Shown: positions 42,540 through 51,144 of the stretch, piece after piece
Numbering within the stretch: the first letter of the stretch is position 1
Layout of the letters: each line of letters begins with the position of its first letter
Assembly: GCF_013407955.1 (NCBI RefSeq)
Contig: NZ_JACCBU010000001.1
Coordinates: 3,162,001 to 3,226,000 of the forward strand
DNA: 64,000 nt
DNA from: Microlunatus parietis
Lineage (GTDB): Bacteria; Actinomycetota; Actinomycetes; Propionibacteriales; Propionibacteriaceae
Reading direction: 5' to 3'
Made by a program: the position numbers and the translations under genes
Notes under the pieces: generated by a model
Seen by the model: the letters and a program-made list of their open reading frames with translations, nothing else
Told to the model about the DNA's origin: nothing
Databases searched by the model: none

Positions 42540-43307
42540 ATGATCTTGCTCGACGCATCATCCGCACGATCGTTCGACGAACTGTTCGATGAGGCCGTGT
42601 CTGTGCCCATCGAGGGCTGGGACTTCTCGTTCAACCGGGGCCGCACCGAAGATCAGCCGTTGCCCTGGAGCTACCAGGACCTCGCCCGCCCGCTGGTGGC
42701 CCGGGCGCGCCGGGTCCTGGACATCGACACCGGAGGCGGCGAGATCCTTGGGTCGCTTCGCCCGCCCACGGGGAGTGTCGCGGTCGAGCCGCACGCGCCG
42801 AATGTTCCCGTCGCCGCTGCTCGGCTCGGTCCGCTCGGCGTCCGGGTGATCGAACGCCCGAGCGAACGACTTCCGGTCGCGGACGGTGAATTCGATCTTG
42901 TGCTCAATCGCCACGGCCATCTCGATTCAGCGGAGATCCACCGGGCCATGACACCCGGCGGTCTGCTGCTGACCCAGCAGGTCGCGGCGCAGAACGATCT
43001 TGAGTTCAACGATGCTCTCGGCATCCCGCCGGCCTTCGACCCCACGGCCCCGATCTCCCTGTCCCGGCTCGAGGAGGAACTCCAGCGTGCCGGGCTCGTG
43101 ATCATCGAAGCCCGCGAGGCCTCGATCCGCACGCGGTACCTCGACGTCGGTGCCGTGATCTATCAGCTTCGGATCGTCTCCTGGCAGGCCCCCGGCTTCG
43201 ACCCGATCCGGCATCGGTCCGAACTGAGACGGATCCATGATCACATCGTCAGGACCGGTGGATTCGACGTGCACAGCCGACGGTTCCTCGTGCAAGCCCG
43301 GAAGTAG
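42540..43307 (+). CDS. Class I SAM-dependent methyltransferase
   Basis: A 255-residue methyltransferase. Motif I is VLDIDTGGGEIL; GSVAVEPHAPNVPVAAARL is motif II, RLPVADGEFDLVLNRHGH the motif IV region, and MTPGGLLLTQQVAAQND motif VI. The C-terminal part (LSRLEEELQRAGLVIIEARE) is the usual lid. It lacks features that identify a substrate. AAGGGAC precedes the ATG. It converges on the RmlD-like gene with a 5-base gap. Confidence 0.85.
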   Translation: MILLDASSARSFDELFDEAVSVPIEGWDFSFNRGRTEDQPLPWSYQDLARPLVARARRVLDIDTGGGEILGSLRPPTGSVAVEPHAPNVPVAAARLGPLGVRVIERPSERLPVADGEFDLVLNRHGHLDSAEIHRAMTPGGLLLTQQVAAQNDLEFNDALGIPPAFDPTAPISLSRLEEELQRAGLVIIEAREASIRTRYLDVGAVIYQLRIVSWQAPGFDPIRHRSELRRIHDHIVRTGGFDVHSRRFLVQARK

Positions 43308-43312
43308 GGCAA

Positions 43313-44131
43313 TCACCCCGACAGGAACTCGCGGGCACCGCGGAGTCGGGTCCGAAGAGTGCGCTGGGTTTCCGTGCAGTCGAGGCGTACGTCGAGGGGG
43401 CCGGGGATACCGCTGCCGGCTCGGGTCGCGGTCGGCAGCAGGGCGGGGTCGAGGCCGTCGCGGCGGGCGATCAGGATGCCCAAGTCGTGGCGGCTGATCG
43501 AGTCGGGGCCGGCCAGATGGTGGATTCCGGCACGGTCGCCTGACCCGAGTTCGAGGAGGGCGGCGGCGAGGTCGGCGACGTGGACCGGGCAGCGGAAGTC
43601 GTCGGTGAACAGGCCCCCGGTCGCCTCCTTCGCCACCAGGGCGTGGACGAGTCTCTCGGTGGGTGAGTCGCCGTCTCCGATGATCAAGGAGGTGCGGGCG
43701 ACGACGGCCGCCGGGTTGATGATCATGATCGCGGTCTCGGCGGCTGCCTTCGCCGCACCGTACGGCGTGATCGGATCGGGTCGGGCGGACTCGTCGTAAT
43801 GATCATGTTGGCCGGAGAACAGCGCATCGCTGGAGACGTGCACCAGCCGCGCCCCGGTCGCCGTTGCCGCCAGGGCGACGTGGATCGCGCCGTCGGCGGT
43901 GCTCGCCCAGTCCTTCGACTGGTACGCCGTGTTGATCACGACGTCCGGACGGACCCGGGACACCAGGTCCTCGACGGCGGCCCGGTCCCGGACGTCGAGT
44001 TTCTCGCTCGACACCTCGGCTCCGGGCGGTCGGGTCAGGTGGGTCGCCGTGACCCGATGGCCGGCGGCGACACCCTGCCGTACGACCTCGCGGCCGAGGA
44101 ACCCGCTGCCGCCGACGACGAGCAAGATCAT
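43313..44131 (-). CDS. NAD-dependent epimerase / RmlD-like sugar reductase
   Basis: A 272-residue extended SDR. It begins ILLVVGGSGFLGREVVRQGV. The RmlD-like segments are VSRVRPDVVINTAYQS, LVHVSSDALFSGQ and the catalytic YGAAKAAAE. RmlD reduces dTDP-4-dehydrorhamnose, but many relatives reduce other substrates, and no other rhamnose gene is nearby, so the specific function is open. The ATG lies 5 bases after the stop of the esterase gene, suggesting an operon of esterase then reductase. Confidence 0.83.
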   Translation of the reverse strand: MILLVVGGSGFLGREVVRQGVAAGHRVTATHLTRPPGAEVSSEKLDVRDRAAVEDLVSRVRPDVVINTAYQSKDWASTADGAIHVALAATATGARLVHVSSDALFSGQHDHYDESARPDPITPYGAAKAAAETAIMIINPAAVVARTSLIIGDGDSPTERLVHALVAKEATGGLFTDDFRCPVHVADLAAALLELGSGDRAGIHHLAGPDSISRHDLGILIARRDGLDPALLPTATRAGSGIPGPLDVRLDCTETQRTLRTRLRGAREFLSG

Positions 44132-44136
44132 CGCGG

Positions 44137-44913
44137 TCAGTCCTCGGTCCGGCCGGGCAGCGGCAGCCAGGTGATCACGTCCTGGATCACGTCGTCCCAG
44201 AGTCCCCATTCGTGCACACCGGGCCGGAAGTCGGTGATCACGTCGACGCCCTGGCTCTGGGCCTGCTCGGCGAGCTTCCGGTTCGGCGGCATCAGGCGGT
44301 CTTCCTCCGTTCCACAAGCGATGTAGAGCGGCGGTACGGTCCCGGGCGCGGCACCGGCCAGCAGCGCGAAAAGATCATCGGACTCGGCGATCTCATCGTC
44401 GAACACGCGCCGCGCGAGCTCCGACCGCTCAGGGCGATTGAGCAGTTGGCGCACGTCGACCGCCCCGGACAGGCTGGCCACCGCCCCGAACCGATCGGGA
44501 TGAGTCAGGCCCAGCTTCAGCGCTCCGTAGCCGCCCATGGACAGCCCGGCCACGAACGTCGACTCGGGACGATCCGAGACCCGGAAGAACGCGCCGACGA
44601 TCTTCGGCAGTTCCTCCGAGACGAAGGTCCAGTAGCGGTGACCGTGCGCCTCGTCGGCATAGAAACTCCGGTGCACCGCCGGCATCACGACCGCGAGCCC
44701 GGCCGCGGCCGCATACCGCTCGATGCTCGTGTAGCGGAGCCAGGCTGTGTGATCATCGGAGAGCCCGTGCAGCAGGTAGAGCACCGGGAAGTCGGTCCGC
44801 AGCCCGGCCGGCGAGACTCCGATCTGTTCCTCGGTCGCCTGGGGTAGTACGACGGTCATCGACGTGCCGACCTCGAGCACGTCCGAGAAGAAGTCACAGG
44901 TGATCAACGCCAT
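44137..44913 (-). CDS. Esterase D-type alpha/beta hydrolase
   Basis: A 258-residue esterase. VLYLLHGLSDDHTAWLRYTS is the oxyanion-hole region, FVAGLSMGGYGALKLGL the nucleophile elbow with Ser, CGTEEDRLM the Asp, and PGVHEWGLWDDVI the His. It belongs with tributyrin esterases and S-formylglutathione hydrolase-like enzymes, and may remove acetyl or feruloyl groups from sugars. No signal peptide is evident. Head gene of the pair with the RmlD-like reductase, and divergent from the Tat-exported protein across a LacI-type operator. Confidence 0.88.
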   Translation of the reverse strand: MALITCDFFSDVLEVGTSMTVVLPQATEEQIGVSPAGLRTDFPVLYLLHGLSDDHTAWLRYTSIERYAAAAGLAVVMPAVHRSFYADEAHGHRYWTFVSEELPKIVGAFFRVSDRPESTFVAGLSMGGYGALKLGLTHPDRFGAVASLSGAVDVRQLLNRPERSELARRVFDDEIAESDDLFALLAGAAPGTVPPLYIACGTEEDRLMPPNRKLAEQAQSQGVDVITDFRPGVHEWGLWDDVIQDVITWLPLPGRTED

Positions 44914-44974
44914 CGCCCCACCCTAAGCCTGGACTCGTGCTGAGTCCGATCCCGCGCCGGTCCCCGGCAACCCC

Positions 44975-45000
44975 TTGACCTGCAACCGATTGCAGGTCAA
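44975..45000. promoter_or_regulatory. LacI/GalR-type operator
   Basis: TTGACCTGCAA, CCGA, TTGCAGGTCAA is a perfect 11-bp inverted repeat with a 4-base centre. Its core TGCAACCGATTGCA fits the LacI-family operator form TGCAA-NCGN-TTGCA. It lies 50 bases before the Tat-protein start and 62 bases before the divergent esterase start. No LacI regulator gene is in the window. Confidence 0.65.
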
Positions 45001-45049
45001 GCTGTCGGTACCCGAGGGCGTCGCCGCCCTCCCCTGCGAGGAGGTTCCG

Positions 45050-45853
45050 ATGCTCGAACAGCCCGATCCGCAGTTGAATCGCCGTCGCCTGCTCGGCCTC
45101 GGCCTGACCGGCGGACTCGCGGCCGCCGGAGCCGCGGCCTGGCCCGATCCGACCCCGGCCGCTGCCGCGACCACGTACAACCTTTTCCGCAACGCCGCGT
45201 CCTATGGCGACGAGGGCAACTACTCCGACGGCCCGGAGTTGATCACCTACGCCGCCACCGGAGTCCGCGGCGGGCTCTGGGTGCACGACGCGGCGGTCGG
45301 CAGCGTGGAGAACGGGAGCTACACGGATCCCTTCCACCGTGGCGATTGGGGCCACAATGTGCGGCGGGTGCGGGTCCGCTCCCGGCGCAGCTTCCAGCAG
45401 AACTACTCGGTCGTGGTCCGCGGCCGTACGCTCTGGTACGACCCGCTCGGCGGCCGGGTGATCGACGGGGTGACCCGCTCGTCCAACGGCGGGCTCAAGG
45501 TACTGCTCGGTCACCACAGCAACGACTACAACTACGCCGTGCTGCTGATCCGCAAGTCCGGGTATGTGACCATCCAGCGCGAGTTCGGCCACGAGTACAC
45601 GACCCTGGCCAACGTCAGCTACCCGACGCCGATCGAGACGTACCGCTCCTTCAAGATCACCTGGGCCGGCGACCGGATCAGCGTCTTTCACCGGCACGCC
45701 GAGGACGGCTCGGACGACCGGCTGATCGTGCAGACGGCCGCCGGAGCCGCGCCCGGCGTCTACCAGGGCGTCAGCTACGACAACCAGCCGATCGGCATGT
45801 ACCTCGACGGTGCCGCCGTCCGGATGGCATACCTCCGGGTCTGGCAGGCCTGA
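45050..45853 (+). CDS. Tat-exported protein, concanavalin-like fold, function unknown
   Basis: A 267-residue secreted protein. The N-terminus LNRRRLLGLGLTGGLAAAG is a twin-arginine signal, with cleavage near TPAAAA. The mature part is strand-rich (YNLFRNAASYGDEGNYSDGP, RGRTLWYDPLGGRVIDG, VLLIRKSGYVTIQREFG, YRSFKITWAGDRISVFHR, GMYLDGAAVRMAYLRVWQA), consistent with a jelly-roll or concanavalin-like fold seen in sugar-binding or lyase domains. No catalytic residue can be assigned. GAGGAGG precedes the ATG. A LacI-type operator upstream suggests sugar control. Confidence 0.72.
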   Translation: MLEQPDPQLNRRRLLGLGLTGGLAAAGAAAWPDPTPAAAATTYNLFRNAASYGDEGNYSDGPELITYAATGVRGGLWVHDAAVGSVENGSYTDPFHRGDWGHNVRRVRVRSRRSFQQNYSVVVRGRTLWYDPLGGRVIDGVTRSSNGGLKVLLGHHSNDYNYAVLLIRKSGYVTIQREFGHEYTTLANVSYPTPIETYRSFKITWAGDRISVFHRHAEDGSDDRLIVQTAAGAAPGVYQGVSYDNQPIGMYLDGAAVRMAYLRVWQA

Positions 45854-45856
45854 CCG

Positions 45857-47659
45857 TCAGAGCCTGGACCGCCGCCGCGCCACCAGCACCAGGCCGGCGG
45901 TGATCATGGTGGCCGCCCCGAGACCGATCAGGGCCGAGGGGCCACCGGTGTTGGGCAGTTCCTCACCCGGCTCGGTCGGCTCGTCCGACGGCTCCTCGGT
46001 CGGTTCCTCGGAGGGCTCGCCCGTCGGCTCGTCGCTCGGCTCGTCGCTCGGCTCGTCGCTCGGCTCGTCGGAGGGCTCGTCCGTCGGCTCGGAGGGCGTC
46101 GGGGTCGGCGACGGCTGCGCCAGCTCGACCGTGAACTCGATCCCGGTCACGTCCTCGTCGACGACGTCGATCGTGACCGACGGATCGCCGACCACCTCGC
46201 CATCGGCGGGCGGCTCGACGGTCACCTGGTAGTCGTCGCCCACCGGCACGTCCGGGAACGTGAAGCTGCCCTCCTCGTCGGTGCTGACGACGACCGGTTC
46301 CTCGAGTTCGTCACCGGTCAGGGTGACGTCGACGTCCGGGACCGGGTCGCCAGCCGGATCGGTGACCGTACCCGAAACGTCGTAGGCGGGTTCCTCGGTG
46401 GCCGTCAGCTGGAAGTCGACCTCGGCGACGTCGCCGTCGTCCTCGATGGTCGCCTCGCCCTCGGCCGGGCCGGACGTCTGGTAGCCCTCCGGCGGCGTGA
46501 TCATCACCTGGTAGTCGCCTGCGGGCAGCTCGTCCAGCCGGTAACTGCCGTCGTCGTCGGTGATCACGGTCTGTTCGAAGCCCTCTGGGCCGGTGATCGT
46601 GATCTTGGCGCCGGGCACCGGATCGCCCTGGTCGGTGGTCACGGTGCCGGTGATCGAACCGGTCGGCTCGGTCGGCTCGACGAGGACGAAGTCGACACCT
46701 TCTTGATCACCGTCGCTCAGGTCGACCTCGCGGGTGGTCGATCCGTCCGCTTCCAGCCCGGCCGGTGGGACGACCGTCACCTGGTAGTCGTCGTAGGTCG
46801 CGTAACCCGGGAACGTGTAGTTGCCCTCCGCATCGGTCTCGGTCTCGGCGATCACCTCGCCGTCGCTGTCGAGCAGCTGCAGGGTGATCCCTTCCTGCCG
46901 GTCGGCCGGAGCGGTCACCGTGCCCGAGATGTCGTACGCCAGCGAGGAGAACCAGGTCTGGTAGACCGGGCTGCCGGAGGTCCGGCTGAACACGAAGGTC
47001 AGCGTCGAGATCGGCACGGTCGGCTCGAACCAAGCGCTCGCGCCCGCCGTGTCGGGGCCGCCGCCGGTCAGGGTCAAGGTGTCCGCGTCCCAGGTCGGCA
47101 GGTCGGAGCCGTCGTTGCCGGGGCCGGAGCAGGAGGGCTTCGGCGAGACGCCCGGCGCGCAGTAGTTGAACGTGTCCTGGAACCCCAGCTGGGCGGCGGT
47201 CAGTGCAGAGCCGTCGGCACCGGTCGCGCTGATCGTCACCGCGTCCGCGTCGACGTCGCCGAGTACGAAGGTCCAGCCGGAGGCCGGCGTCGGCCGCTCG
47301 AAGGTGTACGTCGTCGTCGAAGGTGGCGCCGCGCTGAGGCCGTTGGGTCGGAGATTGAGGTACGGCTGCCCCTGGCTCGACCCGTACTTCTCGCCGGGCG
47401 GGGTCTGCGGGGCCAGGAAGGTCGAGACGCCGGACTGGACGCCGACCGCCGAACCGCCGACGGAGTTCGTGGCCACCGACGCGGCCGGGAAACCCGCCGC
47501 CTGCTGCCGCATCGTCGTCGTGAAGTCGCGCGAGCTGCCGGACAGCGGCTCCCAGGCGGCCCAGCCCGCCGGCGCCGCCGCGGCCGGGCCGGCACCGGCC
47601 AGGATCAACAAGGTGGCGAGCAGCAGTGAGCCGATGGTCAGCAGGGAGCGTCGGGGCAT
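45857..47659 (-). CDS. LPXTG-like surface protein with Cna-B/carboxypeptidase-regulatory repeats
   Basis: A 600-residue exported protein. The signal peptide (LLTIGSLLLATLLILAGAGPAAA) precedes a 250-residue N-terminal domain with paired cysteines (NYCAPGVSPKPSC). Three Ig-like repeats follow (ISGTVTAPADRQEGITLQ, ITGTVTTDQGDPVPGAKI, VSGTVTDPAGDPVPDVDV). Then comes an Asp-Glu-Pro-Ser stalk, the sorting motif ELPNTGG, a hydrophobic helix and an RRRSRL tail. It should be anchored to the wall by a sortase, if one recognises LPNTG, or stay membrane-held. It probably acts as an adhesin or scaffold. Confidence 0.85.
   Translation of the reverse strand: MPRRSLLTIGSLLLATLLILAGAGPAAAAPAGWAAWEPLSGSSRDFTTTMRQQAAGFPAASVATNSVGGSAVGVQSGVSTFLAPQTPPGEKYGSSQGQPYLNLRPNGLSAAPPSTTTYTFERPTPASGWTFVLGDVDADAVTISATGADGSALTAAQLGFQDTFNYCAPGVSPKPSCSGPGNDGSDLPTWDADTLTLTGGGPDTAGASAWFEPTVPISTLTFVFSRTSGSPVYQTWFSSLAYDISGTVTAPADRQEGITLQLLDSDGEVIAETETDAEGNYTFPGYATYDDYQVTVVPPAGLEADGSTTREVDLSDGDQEGVDFVLVEPTEPTGSITGTVTTDQGDPVPGAKITITGPEGFEQTVITDDDGSYRLDELPAGDYQVMITPPEGYQTSGPAEGEATIEDDGDVAEVDFQLTATEEPAYDVSGTVTDPAGDPVPDVDVTLTGDELEEPVVVSTDEEGSFTFPDVPVGDDYQVTVEPPADGEVVGDPSVTIDVVDEDVTGIEFTVELAQPSPTPTPSEPTDEPSDEPSDEPSDEPSDEPTGEPSEEPTEEPSDEPTEPGEELPNTGGPSALIGLGAATMITAGLVLVARRRSRL
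46026..46073. repeat. 12-bp tandem repeat in the stalk of the surface protein
   Basis: Three exact copies of GGCTCGTCGCTC and a fourth variant (GGCTCGTCGGAG) encode the (SDEP) stalk units. Slippage here could change stalk length without a frameshift, since the unit is a multiple of three. Confidence 0.85.
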
Positions 47660-47756
47660 GTCCGTCCTCTGGTCGTACGTGAAGCGTCCGTCCCCCGAGG
47701 ATGCAGGCATTCGGCAGGGTAGCGATCCGGCCACCGCCGCGCCACTTCCCGCGCCG

Positions 47757-49025
47757 TCAGGGCCAGCCGGCCCATTCCGTGTCGGCGGTGGCCTCGAACT
47801 CCAGCAAGCGATTCCACTTCGCGGTCCGCTCCGAGCGGTGGGTCGAGCCGACCTTGATCTGCCCGGCCCGCCAGCCGACGGCGAGGTCGGCCACCCAGGC
47901 GTCCTCCGTCTCACCGGACCTGGCCGACACCACGGTACGGAAGCCGGCCCGCTGGGCTGCCGTGATCACGTCCTGGGTCCGGCTCAGCAGGCCGTTCTGG
48001 TTGACCTTGATCAAGATCGCGTTGGCTGACCGCTCCGCGATGCCCCGGTCCAGCCGATCTCGCTGTGTCACGAAGAGATCGTCTCCGATCAGATCGCAGT
48101 GCCCGCCCAGCCGTGCGGTGATCGTCTGCCAGCCGGCCCAGTCGTCCTCGGCCAGCGGATCCTCGATCGACACGATCGGATAGCGGTCCAGCCAGCCCGC
48201 ATACTCGGTGATCAACTCCTCGGCCGTGAGCACGCGGTCCTCGGCCGCCAGCCGGTAGGCGCCCTCGGCGTAGAACTCGGTCGCGGCGGCGTCGATCGCC
48301 ACCGAGGCCTGCTCCCCCGGTGTCAGTCCGGCCGCCTCGATGGCCTCGATCACCAGCCCGATCGCGGCCTCGTTGGATTCCAGCCGCAGCCCCAGCCCGC
48401 CCTCGTCGGCGACCAGGACGGCCTCCTCGAACCCGCGCCGGCGGGCCACCTCGACGGCCCTCTGACGTACCGCCTGGGCCCAGGCGATCGCCTCCGCGAA
48501 CGAAGCGGCTCCGTGCGGCACCACCAGGAAGTCCTGCAGGTCGATCGCCGAGCCGGCATGGGCTCCGCCCGAGACGATGTTGATCATGGGCATCGGCAGC
48601 AGCAGCGGCCCGTCGCCGGCCAGCCGGCAGGCCAGGTCGACACCCTCCTGGTCGGCCGCAGCGAGCGCCGTGGCGATCGAGACGGCGAGGGTCGAGTTGG
48701 CGCCCACCCGGTCCGGCCCGGCGTCGGCCGCGGCCTGCTCGATGGCCGCGTCCACAGTCGCCTGATCGTTCGCGTCCAGACCCCGGACGGCCGGCTCGAG
48801 CGCCTCGATCACGCCGGCGACCGCGGTCCGTACACCGTAACCCTGGTAGCGATCCCCACCGTCGCGGAGCTCGCGCGCCTCGTGCGAACCGGCCGATGCA
48901 CCGGACGGCACCCGGGTCGTGCCGGTCGCCCCGCCGGTCAGCCGAACCCGGGCCGCGACGGTCGGGCGGCCGCGTGAGTCCAACGCCTCCCAGGCCTGGA
49001 CCTGCTCGATTCGGCTCCTGATCAC
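47757..49025 (-). CDS. Enolase-superfamily paralogue with altered active site
   Basis: A 422-residue enolase homologue. Retained: the mobile loop VPSGASAGSHEARELRDGG, the His of GGAHAG, Glu of VADEGG, metal ligands in VAIDAAATEF, IVSIEDPLAEDDW and LIGDDLFVTQ, the base Lys in AILIKVNQNG, and Lys of GQIKVGS. Changed: the catalytic His of VSHRSGETED is Ala368 (VSARSGETED), and the Glu of LQEFMI is Asp (LQDFLV). It is probably not the glycolytic enolase and may act on another phosphorylated acid or be regulatory (inference). GTG at 49025 overlaps the kinase stop by 4 bases; last gene of the GH127 cluster. Confidence 0.85.
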   Translation of the reverse strand: MIRSRIEQVQAWEALDSRGRPTVAARVRLTGGATGTTRVPSGASAGSHEARELRDGGDRYQGYGVRTAVAGVIEALEPAVRGLDANDQATVDAAIEQAAADAGPDRVGANSTLAVSIATALAAADQEGVDLACRLAGDGPLLLPMPMINIVSGGAHAGSAIDLQDFLVVPHGAASFAEAIAWAQAVRQRAVEVARRRGFEEAVLVADEGGLGLRLESNEAAIGLVIEAIEAAGLTPGEQASVAIDAAATEFYAEGAYRLAAEDRVLTAEELITEYAGWLDRYPIVSIEDPLAEDDWAGWQTITARLGGHCDLIGDDLFVTQRDRLDRGIAERSANAILIKVNQNGLLSRTQDVITAAQRAGFRTVVSARSGETEDAWVADLAVGWRAGQIKVGSTHRSERTAKWNRLLEFEATADTEWAGWP

Positions 49026-50041
49026 GCGTGTTCTCCGGCCGCCGGCCCGTTCAGGACCCGGACCCGTTGCCACAGCTCCTCGATCGTGCCGTCGCCAGCC
49101 ACCTGATCACGGGCGAGCTCGCGGACCAGACCCTCCTGCCGCTCGGACAGGTAGTGCACCTTCGACACCCCGTCGACCCGGGCCAGCATCAGCGCCGCGA
49201 CATGATCACCGAGCTCCTCGCCGGTCACGCCGGACTCGGGCCACGCCTCGCGGTACGTGGTCCAGAACGTCATCGCGGCGTCGAGCAGGAAGCGCCGCTC
49301 CCGCTCCACGGCCTTCAGGGTCAGATGCGCGGCCAGGAAGGCGAGATCGAAGACCGGCCGGCCCGCCACCGCCACCTCGTGATCGACGATCCACAGGCCG
49401 TCATCGCCGACCAGCACGTTCTACGGTGAGAAGTCGCCGTGGACCAGGCACCGGTGATCGCGATGCAGGTCGTCGGCGAGCTCGCGCAACCGGCCGGCGA
49501 GGTCGGGATGGACCTCGCCCAGTGCCCGATAGAACGGATCGGTGCGCAGCAGCCGATAGGTCTCCTGATCATCGAACGCGGCCAGCAGCGCCGCGTCGCC
49601 GGCCGTGCCCGCATGCCACCGGGCCAGGCAACGGCCGAGCCGTCCGGCCACGTCGGTCGCGACCACAGCCTTCTCGCCGGCCAGCAGCCGCTCCTTCCAC
49701 GGCCACCACTCCGACGGGGCGCAGGTCATGGTCAAGATCAACTGGTCGGGGTCGACGTCGATCAGCCGCGGCACCAGCTCCGGGGTCAGCTTCCCGTACA
49801 CCTCGAGAGCCCTTGCCTCAGTGAGGATCCGGCGCCGGTCGGCATGCCAGGCGCCGGGTACGGCCAGCCGCTCCAGGGCCTGCTTGCAGACCACCGGACC
49901 GTTGGGGAGATCGATCCGGACGACGATCCCGGACACCCCGCCGGGCAGCCGTTCCACGCGGGCCAGGGTGCCGGCGTGGATGCCCCGGCGGTCCAGGTAG
50001 TGCCGGATCTCCGCGTCACTCGCAGTATTCAGGTCCATCAT
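49022..50041 (-). pseudogene. APH/choline-kinase-like phosphotransferase interrupted by an in-frame amber codon
   Basis: A 340-codon reading frame for a small-molecule kinase. N-lobe: GVSGIVVRIDLPNGPVVCKQ with the ATP-site Lys; catalytic loop LVHGDFSP-stop-NVLVGDD, then WIVDHEVAVAGRPVFDLAFL. A single TAG (minus strand, 49423-49421) replaces the codon, probably AAG, between HGDFSP and NVL; both sides are otherwise intact and in one frame. It is therefore a very recent nonsense mutation, a sequencing error, or a readthrough site. The start ATG at 50041 has GGAAG in front and lies 2 bases from the dehydrogenase stop. It probably phosphorylated a sugar or sugar alcohol of the cluster. Confidence 0.8.
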
Positions 50042-50043
50042 GA

Positions 50044-51144
50044 TCAACTTCCGGTCGGGTGCAGATGATCGGGTACGACAACGATCTTGATCTCGCTGTG
50101 GCCGGGCCGGGACAGCGGAACGAAGCCGTCCTCCACCGTGCGACTCAACGGGATCACGCGGGTGATCAGCGGCGCGGTCACGATCGCGCCGGAGCGGAGC
50201 AGTTCCAGGGCGCGCGGGAAGTCCGTGTCCCACGCGTGCGAGCGGCTCGAGGTGACGGTCTTCTCGTCCAGCACGAACGGCAGCATCGGCACCGCGAACG
50301 TGTCGTCGTGCACGCCGAGCAGGATGGCGGTGCCGCCGCGCCGGATCACGTCGATCGCGCTGCGCGCCGCTGCGGTCGACCCGGCGCATTCGATGGCCAG
50401 GTCCGGCCCGCCCGCCTCGTACCGCTGCGGCAGGCCGCCGAGTTCGGCCGGGGTCAGGAAGGTGCTGGCGCCGCAGGCCAGCGACACCTCCCGCTTGGCC
50501 GGGTTCGCGTCGACCATGATCACGTCGGCGGCGCCCATCGCCCGGGCGGCCTGTCCGGCCAGCAGCCCGACCGTACCGGCGCCGAAGATCACCACCGAGG
50601 ACCCGGCGAGTTCCGGCTGCCGGCTCAGCGCCCGGACACCGACCGAGAGCGGCTCCACCAGCACGGCCTCGGTCGGCGGCAGGTCCGCGTCCAGCGGCAG
50701 GCACATGAAGCCCGGCGCGATCATGAAATCGGCCAGTCCGCCGTGGTCCATCTGCCCCAGCGAGGCGACCTGGGCGCAGAGCGGGTACTCGCCGCGGCCG
50801 CACCAGAAGCACTGACCGCAGAACCGGTTTCCCTCGACGACGACGCGGGTGCCGACCGGCGGCGCGGCCGGGTCCCGGGACTCCCTGATCGTGCCGACCG
50901 CCTCGTGGCCGAAGGTCAGCGGCGCCTTCGCCCCGGTCAGCGGATGCTCGGTCAGCGGCACCACGATCGGGCCGTTCAGGTACTCCTCGACATCCGTACC
51001 GCAGATGCCGCAGGCCTCGATCTCGATCAACACCCAGCCGTCGGAAAGCTCGGCCGGCACCGGGATCGTGTCCACCCGGACGTCGCGCCGGCCCCACCAG
51101 CGGAGCGCCGTCATGGTCCGCTCGGCAACGTTGTGCGCCATCAT
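50044..51144 (-). CDS. Zinc-binding medium-chain dehydrogenase
   Basis: A 366-residue MDR enzyme. Catalytic zinc ligands are in EACGICGTDVEEY (Cys), TFGHEAVG (His-Glu) and the later VLVEPLSVGV. Structural zinc is held by the cysteines in RFCGQCFWCGRGEYPLC. The Rossmann motif is VVIFGAGTVGLLAGQAARAMGA followed by VIMVDANPAKRE, where Asp favours NAD. Sorbitol, threonine and other polyol dehydrogenases share this layout. ATG 51144 overlaps the GH127 stop by 4 bases, so the product may oxidise a sugar or polyol released by that enzyme. Confidence 0.9.
   Translation of the reverse strand: MMAHNVAERTMTALRWWGRRDVRVDTIPVPAELSDGWVLIEIEACGICGTDVEEYLNGPIVVPLTEHPLTGAKAPLTFGHEAVGTIRESRDPAAPPVGTRVVVEGNRFCGQCFWCGRGEYPLCAQVASLGQMDHGGLADFMIAPGFMCLPLDADLPPTEAVLVEPLSVGVRALSRQPELAGSSVVIFGAGTVGLLAGQAARAMGAADVIMVDANPAKREVSLACGASTFLTPAELGGLPQRYEAGGPDLAIECAGSTAAARSAIDVIRRGGTAILLGVHDDTFAVPMLPFVLDEKTVTSSRSHAWDTDFPRALELLRSGAIVTAPLITRVIPLSRTVEDGFVPLSRPGHSEIKIVVVPDHLHPTGS

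Noticed and set aside
46026..46073. Short tandem repeat considered as a CRISPR-like array
   Set aside because: Units are adjacent with no spacers and encode an in-frame protein stalk.
47757..49025. Calling this gene the glycolytic enolase (eno)
   Set aside because: The His of VSHRSGETED and the Glu of LQEF are replaced and the gene sits in a sugar catabolic cluster, so the housekeeping name is not justified.
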